NCBI GenBank assembly: GCA_002369155.1
Contig: DFEM01000064.1
Location: 1 to 11,348 of the forward strand
Direction: 5' to 3'
From: Lachnospiraceae bacterium UBA3802
Lineage (GTDB): Bacteria > Bacillota > Clostridia > Lachnospirales > Lachnospiraceae
Length of the DNA: 11,348 bases
Each line of letters starts with the position of its first letter. Within the stretch, counting starts at the first letter, position 1. Both the position numbers and the translations under genes were made by a program. This document shows positions 6,257 to 11,348 of the stretch, piece after piece. The notes beneath the pieces were generated by a model. The model searched no databases. It saw only the letters and a program-made list of their open reading frames with translations, and was not told the DNA's origin.

Positions 6257-6272
6257 GTTAGCGTTTGCTAAC
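6257..6272. promoter_or_regulatory. GTTAG-N6-CTAAC operator of the DUF3793-methyltransferase operon
   Basis: GTTAGCGTTTGCTAAC is a perfect dyad with the same arms as the TetR self-operator at 3261-3276 (GTTAGC / GCTAAC, differing only in the central four bases). It ends 20 bases before the DUF3793 start codon. A possible -10, TATAAA (6284-6279 on the minus strand), lies just upstream, but I see no good -35. Confidence 0.75.
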
Positions 6273-6280
6273 TATGTTTT

Positions 6281-6307
6281 TATAATAAAAGCCTGATTGT
6301 TCAGGCT
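6281..6307 (-). terminator. Intrinsic terminator of the two-hydrolase operon
   Basis: AGCCTGA (6290-6296) and TCAGGCT (6301-6307) form a perfect 7-base stem with a four-base loop. On the minus strand it runs into TTTTATTATA, 42 bases beyond the stop of the hydrolase gene ending at 6350. Confidence 0.82.
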
Positions 6308-6349
6308 GATATTATTTATACTGAATTTGCAAGGAAATCACGTAATTTT

Positions 6350-7117
6350 TCATACCGGCATTTCCATAAACTCGTCTATCGCTTTCAAAACCGGAATTGC
6401 GTATTCATCCCCGCTGAATACCCATTGTTCATGCTGCATGTCAAATTCCCTGATGTCGGGATTGTGGAAATACTTTTTATATCTCTTTAAATATTTTTCG
6501 CCCATTTTGTTTGCATATATAAAATGCGCGATTGTATGCTCCACATTTATATCGTTATCAAGATGGGTTAAAAGATCCGTATAATATTCGTTTTTTATGG
6601 ACACCGGATTAAACCTTGAAAACCCCTGTACAAACTTTTCTGCAGTTTCCTCATCCATCAGAAAAAAGCTTTTAAGTTTTTCTTTTGTCTTGTTTCTCTT
6701 TTTCTCGCTTTTGGTAACGCTTGTAAGAAGCGGAACCACGAGTTTTGACTGAAGGTACGCACTCACCTTTCCGCTTTGATCAAGATCGGGACTTCCGAAA
6801 ATCGCATGATCGATATGCACATTTTTTCTTTGTACAAGCTGACCTACAAAACTTGAACCAAGCGAAGATCCGATTGCACCGTCAAGTCTTCCTCCGTGAT
6901 TTTCTTTTATATACTTTTCTATTTTTTCGGTAACTGTAATCATATCGGGGAACACACTGTCTGTCCCGTCAAAGCCGTCATAATTAACACATATTAAATG
7001 ATATTTCTCCGATAAATACGGAATTACTCTTTCAAAATTAATCTGCCAGTCGCAACATGTTCCCGGTAAAAGCATCATTGTTTTTCCGGACATATTGCCC
7101 ATTTCTTCAAATTTCAT
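6350..7117 (-). CDS. Alpha/beta hydrolase (third gene of the 8509-6350 operon)
   Basis: A 255-residue soluble alpha/beta hydrolase. An early MMLLPGTCCDW (residues 14-24) is the oxyanion-loop region, the nucleophile elbow is G-S-S-L-G (residues 83-87, Ser85), and the base is probably His229 in FDMQHEQWVF. The acid is not obvious; Asp221 and Asp226 are candidates. It looks like the lid-bearing esterase/lipase-like superfamily, without a subfamily I can name. The start at 7117 is chosen because AAGGAG lies six bases upstream; the open frame up to 7222 overlaps the preceding membrane-protein gene and lacks a ribosome site. It is the last gene before the terminator and probably acts with the membrane protein and the hydrolase upstream. 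Substrate unknown. Confidence 0.82.
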   Translation of the reverse strand: MKFEEMGNMSGKTMMLLPGTCCDWQINFERVIPYLSEKYHLICVNYDGFDGTDSVFPDMITVTEKIEKYIKENHGGRLDGAIGSSLGSSFVGQLVQRKNVHIDHAIFGSPDLDQSGKVSAYLQSKLVVPLLTSVTKSEKKRNKTKEKLKSFFLMDEETAEKFVQGFSRFNPVSIKNEYYTDLLTHLDNDINVEHTIAHFIYANKMGEKYLKRYKKYFHNPDIREFDMQHEQWVFSGDEYAIPVLKAIDEFMEMPV

Positions 7118-7187
7118 TTTTTCTCCTTTATTTATTCGTTTAACATTTCGGAAAACGTGTTGTTTTACATGCAAACTTTTTAATATT

Positions 7188-7691
7188 TTATTTAACAAAA
7201 AGTGAGCATATCCATGCCGCAAGTGCCGATGCGGCAGGAAAAATAATTAACAGTTTCAGTAACTGACTCTTTATGTTATATCCATACTTCCTGTTAGCAT
7301 ATACTTCTTCAACTTCAGGGAAATAATACTGGAAGAAATGATATTTCATAAGAAGAAAATAATCAAAATAAACCATGTCATAGATTTTATATGCCGAGAA
7401 AATAAACACGAATCTTATGAAAAACTGTAAGAATGAAAAACTGTTTCGAAAACCGTCCCATATGGAGATAAATCCCACTCCCAAAATCATGACGAGCGCA
7501 AATGCCATAAGAACCCATCCGATTGCGTGGGCGCCATAGAAGAGTTCTTTTTCCCTCGGGATTAAAACTTCTCTGGCTTCTTTGGGCGCTGATGAAAAGA
7601 ATTTAATGTTTTGAATAAATGATATGGCAGAAAACAGCATAAGTGTCATTGCCGCACAAAAAATAATTGATAAAAATATCGTTAATATCAT
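7188..7691 (-). CDS. Small membrane protein with four predicted helices, family not recognised
   Basis: A 167-residue hydrophobic protein. Likely transmembrane helices lie near residues 2-27, 56-78, 85-110 and 143-166, with a charged loop at about 33-50 (KEAREVLIPREKELFYG) and an aromatic-rich third segment ending in KIYDMVYFDYFLLMKYHFFQ. I see no transporter, protease or binding-protein signature. The start is supported by AGAGGA eight bases upstream. It sits between two alpha/beta hydrolase genes, 56 bases after the first and 70 before the second, so it is cotranscribed with them. It may anchor or feed one of them, but that is only context. Confidence 0.75.
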   Translation of the reverse strand: MILTIFLSIIFCAAMTLMLFSAISFIQNIKFFSSAPKEAREVLIPREKELFYGAHAIGWVLMAFALVMILGVGFISIWDGFRNSFSFLQFFIRFVFIFSAYKIYDMVYFDYFLLMKYHFFQYYFPEVEEVYANRKYGYNIKSQLLKLLIIFPAASALAAWICSLFVK

Positions 7692-7747
7692 TTTATTTTT
7701 CCTCTTTGTTCAGTACAAAAATCTGTCGTCCAATCAATTTGGAGCTG

Positions 7748-8509
7748 TTACCTAATACCGCAGACTTTCCTGATTCCTCTTGCAAATTTCTCGGGTTTAA
7801 AAGGTGCCAGTCCACCGTGTCCGACATTTTTGATCAGACGAAATCTCGTCTTCGGAAATACCTTTCTTATATATGCAATATCATTTTTTCTGTCCTTGAC
7901 TTCCTCTTCGGCAATCCAGTATTCGATGTTCGGACACACTTCCCTGACTGTTATCGGCATCGAATAGTTGTTGCACGAATCAAAAGTTCTCCATATCGTT
8001 TTGTAACTTATCATTTTCAAAACTTTGGAAGCATATTGTATATCTTCTTTTGACAGTTCATCCGTGGAGAATGCAATCTGAAGGAGTTTGATGCCTCCGA
8101 ATTTACCCATGGATATAAGCAGAAAATCTTTTATGGCTATTATTCTTGTAACTATCCATGGAAGCTGATAAGGAGTGATTCCGCCGTCAATTACGGCATT
8201 CTTTATTTTGATTCTTGCATTTGCCAGCATCCTTGTAACTATGCTTCCGCCCATGGAGCATCCATACACACATTCAACCTCTGATATGGAACGGTTAATA
8301 AGCCATGCTTCCATTTCGGCAGCTATTTCCTCAATACTCGTGAAATCATCTTTTCTGTCAGGATTGTATCCCGGAATCGAGGGAATCACCAAATGAAAAT
8401 CTTTATCAAGAAGCGGTATTACATACTCAAAATAATCCCACATCACTATGGACGGATGAATCAATATAAGTATCTTTTTATTTTCTTTTCCAAATTCATG
8501 TACAGTCAT
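7748..8509 (-). CDS. Alpha/beta hydrolase (first gene of the 8509-6350 operon)
   Basis: A 253-residue alpha/beta hydrolase of the classical ester/lactone type. KILILIHPSIVMWDYF (residues 12-27) supplies the oxyanion loop, with HPS where HGx is usual. The nucleophile elbow is G-C-S-M-G-G (residues 83-88, Ser85) and the base His231 is in NVGHGGLAP. The acid is unclear; Glu201-203 or Asp206 after IEYWIAEEE lie in the expected place after strand 6. It has no signal peptide, so it acts in the cytoplasm. GAGGA six bases upstream fixes the start. The gene follows a near-consensus promoter and a GTTAG-type operator 25 bases before the ATG, so expression should be high when the TetR repressor is released. 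It is too divergent from the hydrolase at 7117-6350 to be a recent duplicate. Confidence 0.87.
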   Translation of the reverse strand: MTVHEFGKENKKILILIHPSIVMWDYFEYVIPLLDKDFHLVIPSIPGYNPDRKDDFTSIEEIAAEMEAWLINRSISEVECVYGCSMGGSIVTRMLANARIKIKNAVIDGGITPYQLPWIVTRIIAIKDFLLISMGKFGGIKLLQIAFSTDELSKEDIQYASKVLKMISYKTIWRTFDSCNNYSMPITVREVCPNIEYWIAEEEVKDRKNDIAYIRKVFPKTRFRLIKNVGHGGLAPFKPEKFARGIRKVCGIR

Positions 8510-8534
8510 CTTTTATCCTCATAACTTAAACTTG

Positions 8535-8550
8535 GTTAGTTTTTTCTAAC
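8535..8550. promoter_or_regulatory. GTTAG-N6-CTAAC operator of the two-hydrolase operon
   Basis: GTTAG and CTAAC flank six T residues; with one more base on each side (8534-8551) the arms become GGTTAG / CTAACC. It lies just downstream of the -10, covering the expected start point, so a bound TetR dimer would block initiation. Confidence 0.75.
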
Positions 8551-8557
8551 CGCCATC

Positions 8558-8586
8558 ATTATATATATTCATTTATCCTTTTTCAA
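8558..8586 (-). promoter_or_regulatory. Near-consensus promoter of the two-hydrolase operon
   Basis: On the minus strand TTGAAA (8586-8581), exactly 17 bases, then a perfect TATAAT (8563-8558). The palindromic operator follows seven bases later. This is the best promoter in the window for a metabolic operon and explains the need for tight repression. The rest of the spacer (8587-8690) is AT-rich and shows nothing else I can support. Confidence 0.85.
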
Positions 8587-8679
8587 GATACTTACCGGAT
8601 AAATTTTCATTTTTTATACATACTCAAAATATTATTTCAATTATTTTATTCCGTTTCGAAAATAGGAAATGGTTATAAA

Positions 8680-8738
8680 AAAGTTTTAGTGCATAATAAA
8701 AGAAAGCCCTGTATGCACAGGACTTCCTTTTATTATGC
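8680..8738 (-). terminator. Long intrinsic terminator of the 11250-8766 operon
   Basis: The arms 8691-8712 and 8717-8738 (22 bases each, starting GCATAATAAAAG) surround an ATGC loop. Two mismatched positions form G-U wobble pairs only in the minus-strand transcript, which confirms the direction. A TTTTTT run follows after about ten bases (8679-8684 region). The hairpin starts 28 bases past the hydrolase stop. Confidence 0.82.
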
Positions 8739-8765
8739 TTAATTCTGATATTATACAGACAAAGA

Positions 8766-9767
8766 TTATTTCAGGTTATCTTCAAAAAATTTTTCAATCC
8801 TGTCGAAAGGAATATAATTCTTGTCTCCGCCGTCATAAAGATCCGTGTGAACAGCATCGGGAATAATCATCAGCTCCTTGTTGTCTGCATATTTGCTGTC
8901 CTTAATCATGTTGGCATAAGCATCTTTGGAGAAATAACATGAATGAGCTTTTTCACCATGTATTAACAGCACTGCACTTCTTATCTCATTGCTGTATTTT
9001 AATATCGGCTGATTCATAAATGACTCGCATCCGATAACATTCCAACCGCCGTTCGAATTAAGAGAACGCTTATGATATCCTCTGCCAGTCTTGTAATAAT
9101 CATAATAATCTTTTACGAAGAAAGGTGCATCTTCGGGAAGCGAATCCACAACTCCACCGCCAAGCTTGTACTCACCGTTCTTTAAATCCGTGAGTCTCTG
9201 GGCGCACATTGCTTTCTTTTTTTCATATCTGCTTTCCTCTGTGTCTTCACTGTCAAAATATCCGTTGGCATTGACTCTTGTCATATCATACATTGTAACT
9301 GCTACAGTTCCTTTGATTCTGGTATCGAGTGCTGCAGTGTTGATGCCCATTCCGCCCCATCCGCAAATACCGATGATACCGATACGCTCAGGGTCAACCT
9401 TATCGTTAAGAGACAAGAAATCGACTGCTGCCATAAAGTCTTCAGTATTGATATCGGGTGATGCCATGTATCTTACATTTCCGCCGCTCTCGCCCGTAAA
9501 AGAAGGATCAAATGCGATTGTTAAAAATCCTCTCTCTGCCATGTTCTGTGCATAAAGGCCAGAACACTGTTCCTTAACCGCACCAAAAGGGCCTGAGACT
9601 GCAATTGCAGGAAGTTTGCCTTCCGCGTTCTTCGGTACATACATATCTGCCGCAAGAGTAATACCATAGCGGTTAATAAATGTCACTTTGCTGTGTTCAA
9701 CCTTATCGCTTTTGGGAAATGTCTTATCCCATTCTGTTACCAATGTAAGTTCTTCTTTTTGTATCAT
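8766..9767 (-). CDS. Alpha/beta hydrolase of the dienelactone-hydrolase/YcjY-like type
   Basis: A 333-residue hydrolase beginning without a signal peptide. Characteristic parts are DMYVPKNAEGKLPAIAVSGP (residues 41-60), DPSFTGESGG (87-96), the nucleophile elbow G-I-C-G-W-G-G (133-139), HGEKAHSCYFSKDAY (270-284), which should hold the acid (Glu272), and DAVHTDLYD (304-312) with the base His307. HGEKAHS is typical of a large bacterial COG1073-like group with poorly known substrates. The elbow is odd: Cys135 stands where Ser or Cys would be, but Trp137 replaces the small residue normally two positions later. GGAGG eight bases upstream sets the start. It is the last gene of the redox operon, 84 bases after the flavodoxin gene, a gap with no clear terminator. 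Confidence 0.87.
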   Translation of the reverse strand: MIQKEELTLVTEWDKTFPKSDKVEHSKVTFINRYGITLAADMYVPKNAEGKLPAIAVSGPFGAVKEQCSGLYAQNMAERGFLTIAFDPSFTGESGGNVRYMASPDINTEDFMAAVDFLSLNDKVDPERIGIIGICGWGGMGINTAALDTRIKGTVAVTMYDMTRVNANGYFDSEDTEESRYEKKKAMCAQRLTDLKNGEYKLGGGVVDSLPEDAPFFVKDYYDYYKTGRGYHKRSLNSNGGWNVIGCESFMNQPILKYSNEIRSAVLLIHGEKAHSCYFSKDAYANMIKDSKYADNKELMIIPDAVHTDLYDGGDKNYIPFDRIEKFFEDNLK

Positions 9768-9851
9768 TTGTTTTCCTCCGTGTACTTTTCTTTATTTGCC
9801 AATGCTTTCCTGCATTCTTTTACGTCAACACTTTATATCTGCAGATTGTAA

Positions 9852-10391
9852 CTAAACATTTTTGCCCATATCATATGCTTCTTTTAATGCCTTGTGGCCC
9901 TTTATTTCTCCCTGGTCATTCACGCCGCCGGCGAATACTTTTCCTTTGAATTCTGCTTTTTCGAAACAGTCTACCCAGCCCTGAACACCGCCGGCTGCCT
10001 TTTCATCCACATAATCTTCATCTTCTGCAGCCACAGATAAAAGGTAAACATCTCTGAACTTATAATCTCGGGGATAGAGTGAATTGGCTCTGTCAATCAT
10101 CGTTTTCATCTGTCCGCACATCTCGTAATAGTAAATAGGTGTGGACCACGCAACTACCTCTGCCTCAAGGATTTTTTCCGTGATTTCGTTTGCATCATCT
10201 TTTATTACACAATGACCGGCTCTCTGGCATCCGAAACAACCGGTGCAGAATGCGATTTTCTTTCCCTTCAAAGACACAATCTCAACCTCGTTGCCCGCAT
10301 CCTTTGCTCCTCTGGCAAACTCTTCTGCCAATACATCCGAATTGCTCCTTGCTCTCAAACTTGTTTCAATAACCAATACTTTCTTTGCCAT
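9852..10391 (-). CDS. Flavodoxin-family NAD(P)H-dependent oxidoreductase with a four-Cys motif
   Basis: A 179-residue flavoprotein of the iron-sulfur-flavoprotein/NADPH-dependent FMN reductase group. The FMN phosphate loop is at residues 10-22 (TSLRARSNSDVLA). The motif C-T-G-C-F-G-C-x5-C (Cys49, 52, 55, 61), followed by VIKDD, resembles the compact cysteine motif of archaeal and clostridial iron-sulfur flavoproteins, and STPIYYYEMCGQMKTMIDR (83-101) is the flavin-binding loop. Expected role: two-electron reduction of quinones or other small electrophiles, possibly linked to a cluster or disulfide. The AGGAGG site lies close before the ATG, eight bases after the lipoprotein stop, so the genes are coupled. 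Clustering with a cyclophilin-like protein and a hydrolase is common in clostridia. Confidence 0.9.
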   Translation of the reverse strand: MAKKVLVIETSLRARSNSDVLAEEFARGAKDAGNEVEIVSLKGKKIAFCTGCFGCQRAGHCVIKDDANEITEKILEAEVVAWSTPIYYYEMCGQMKTMIDRANSLYPRDYKFRDVYLLSVAAEDEDYVDEKAAGGVQGWVDCFEKAEFKGKVFAGGVNDQGEIKGHKALKEAYDMGKNV

Positions 10392-10399
10392 ACTTCCTC

Positions 10400-11011
10400 C
10401 TATTCCATGCTCAATGTAATTGTTACATCACCATTGCCAAGTAACTTTTCCAATTCTTCATCCGAAAGATTTATCTTTCCGAGTCTCGTATAAGACCATG
10501 AATTGCTGCCGTAAAATACTACCAGCTGATTTCCCGAATATAAAACTATATCTCCGGGTTCCGTTGTGGTCTGCTTGTCATTCCTTGAAAGACTTTGACC
10601 GATAGAACCTACCTGTTCGAAGCCTCCGTACATTGACATCTCTATCAAAAGATTCTTCGCTGCAAGTTCTTTTAACTCTCTTACCGAATCGTTATCTTCC
10701 CATGAAACATCGACTTTTGTGTCACCTATTGTCATTATCATATTTGCATCCTTTACAATTTCATTAGAATCATTTCTTTCAATTGTTGAATATGTATTCT
10801 CTTTTTCTGATTCGTCACCATTGTTGTATTCGCTTTCATCATTTGATTTCCGTAAAACATTTGACAAATCATCGACTTCCGAACTATTATCAGTAATTTC
10901 CGTTTTGCTCAACTCTTCATAAACATCTTGCGAAGATGAATTACAAGCAGCAATTATGAAAATCAACAAAGACATTGTAATAATCCCAATTACATTTTTA
11001 TGTCCAATCAT
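10400..11011 (-). CDS. Lipoprotein with C-terminal cyclophilin-like domain
   Basis: A 203-residue protein exported and lipid-anchored to the outer face of the membrane: a lipoprotein signal peptide ends in a lipobox IAAC, with Cys23 as the modified residue. Residues 24-90 are a polar, Ser/Asp/Glu/Asn-rich linker. Residues 91-200 match the cyclophilin-like fold family found in clostridia: MIMTIGDTKVDVSW, MYGGFEQVGSIGQSL (127-141) and GDIVLYSGNQLVVFYGSNSW, with the paired glycines 129-130. These proteins share the cyclophilin fold but, as far as I know, have no proven prolyl isomerase activity. It lies five bases after the 77-residue gene and eight before the flavodoxin gene. The ribosome site (GGAGC, about nine bases upstream) is modest. 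Confidence 0.85.
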   Translation of the reverse strand: MIGHKNVIGIITMSLLIFIIAACNSSSQDVYEELSKTEITDNSSEVDDLSNVLRKSNDESEYNNGDESEKENTYSTIERNDSNEIVKDANMIMTIGDTKVDVSWEDNDSVRELKELAAKNLLIEMSMYGGFEQVGSIGQSLSRNDKQTTTEPGDIVLYSGNQLVVFYGSNSWSYTRLGKINLSDEELEKLLGNGDVTITLSME

Positions 11012-11016
11012 CTTTT

Positions 11017-11250
11017 TCAGCTCCCGGTATTCTTTACTGCTTCTTTCTCTGCACTCCTTATAATCAAATCGATTTTGTCGACTTTTCGCTGGCTTTCATG
11101 CATTTCATCCATAAGGGTGCATCGACATTTCTTCAGACACTTTATCAAATCTTCCATCTGACCGCTTTCGTATAATTTTTTGGCTTTGTCTTCATCTTTA
11201 CACTCACATCCGAGAGAGGAAAGATCTTCTATCATTTCTTTTAACAGCAT
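11017..11250 (-). CDS. Small coiled-coil protein with five cysteines
   Basis: A 77-residue protein, mostly charged helix. Residues 32-66 (MEDLIKCLKKCRCTLMDEMH, then ESQRKVDKIDLIIR) resemble the C-terminal dimerisation coiled coil of MerR regulators, in which L-x3-R-x3-L-x2-M/I-H-x2-Q-x2-L/V-D is typical. No DNA-binding domain is present and the upstream sequence in this frame does not supply one, so it is not simply a truncated MerR. Cysteines at 15, 17, 38, 42 and 44 could bind a metal or form disulfides. The start has a GAGGTG site about eight bases upstream. It is the first gene of the redox operon, which suggests a partner or modulator of a MerR regulator, perhaps one encoded divergently beyond the right edge. 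That is inference. Confidence 0.75.
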   Translation of the reverse strand: MLLKEMIEDLSSLGCECKDEDKAKKLYESGQMEDLIKCLKKCRCTLMDEMHESQRKVDKIDLIIRSAEKEAVKNTGS

Positions 11251-11303
11251 TCAAAACACCTCGTAAATGCTCACTCTTCTCTTCTGAAAACAAGTATACG
11301 GGA

Positions 11304-11332
11304 TTGACATGAATTGCGCTAATGAATAAAAT
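11304..11332 (+). promoter_or_regulatory. Divergent plus-strand promoter pointing out of the window
   Basis: TTGACA (11304-11309), 17 bases, TAAAAT (11327-11332): a near-consensus promoter reading rightwards, the only well-supported plus-strand signal here. It implies a divergent gene beyond the edge, plausibly the regulator of the redox operon. A candidate -10 for the operon itself (TATACT, minus strand 11298-11293) lies next to it with a poor -35, as is common for activator-dependent promoters. Confidence 0.6.
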
Positions 11333-11348
11333 GAATATCGTGATATTC
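11333..11348. promoter_or_regulatory. Perfect 16-base palindrome at the right edge
   Basis: GAATATCGTGATATTC has seven-base inverted arms around GT. It directly follows the -10 of the divergent promoter, the position of an autorepressor operator. Its arms differ from the GTTAG sites, so another regulator would bind it. The window ends here, so the site may extend further. Confidence 0.5.

Noticed and set aside
7118..7222. Longer N-terminus for the hydrolase at 7117-6350
   Set aside because: The extension overlaps the membrane-protein stop and has no Shine-Dalgarno, whereas AAGGAG stands six bases before 7117.
142..8551. The four GTTAG palindromes as mobile-element ends or attachment sites
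   Set aside because: No transposase or integrase is present, the intervals hold ordinary complete genes, and the sites sit at promoters with variable centres, as operators do.
6350..9767. The alpha/beta hydrolases as tandem duplicates
   Set aside because: Their nucleophile elbows (GSSLG, GCSMG, GICGWGG), lengths and flanking motifs differ too much for recent duplication; the BAAT-like enzyme at 1683-2609 differs again.
11017..11250. The 77-residue gene as a decayed MerR regulator
   Set aside because: It has its own start and ribosome site and an intact small-protein length, and no HTH-coding sequence is visible upstream in any minus-strand frame before the edge.

Overview
The window is AT-rich, with consensus Shine-Dalgarno sites and many Firmicutes-type families (DUF3793, a cyclophilin-like lipoprotein, an iron-sulfur-flavoprotein-like flavodoxin). 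This suggests an anaerobic clostridial bacterium, probably Lachnospiraceae; the taxonomic call is inference. Every complete gene I support lies on the minus strand, so transcription runs from high to low coordinates. I see no rRNA, tRNA, CRISPR array, insertion sequence or phage gene.

Layout, in direction of transcription. (a) 11250-8766: a small Cys-containing coiled-coil protein, a cyclophilin-like lipoprotein, a flavodoxin-type oxidoreductase and an alpha/beta hydrolase, closed by a long hairpin at 8691-8738. A consensus promoter on the plus strand at 11304-11332 points out of the window and implies a divergent neighbour. (b) 8509-6350: alpha/beta hydrolase, four-TM membrane protein, second alpha/beta hydrolase, then a terminator at 6285-6307. 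(c) 6236-4995: a DUF3793 protein and a class I methyltransferase. (d) 4857-3362: a two-gene module in which a helix-turn-helix protein with a HipA-N-lobe-like C-terminus precedes a HipA-like kinase, resembling a split toxin-antitoxin system. (e) 3211-924: a TetR regulator, a BAAT/acyl-CoA-thioesterase-like hydrolase and a six-TM membrane protein. (f) 821-204: a second TetR regulator with its own promoter and terminator. (g) the first codons of a TTG-initiated gene leaving the left edge.

The most striking regulatory signal is one palindrome, GTTAG-N6-CTAAC. It occurs at 142-157, 3261-3276, 6257-6272 and 8535-8550, each time just upstream of a minus-strand transcription unit, and at two of them it sits on or next to a good promoter. 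One copy lies inside the promoter of the TetR gene at 3211-2612, so I infer that this TetR represses itself and at least three neighbouring units: a local regulon of hydrolases, membrane proteins, a methyltransferase and DUF3793. The second TetR has a different, longer palindrome over its own promoter, part of which (TAGTTATC) recurs in the 142-175 site.

What the regulon does chemically cannot be read from sequence. Two TetR proteins, several unrelated alpha/beta hydrolases, a SAM methyltransferase and small membrane proteins suggest sensing and modification of, or detoxification of, a small hydrophobic or acyl compound. The HipA-like pair (d) has its own strong promoter with a perfect 28-bp palindrome over the -35 and appears to be a separate insertion between regulon members.
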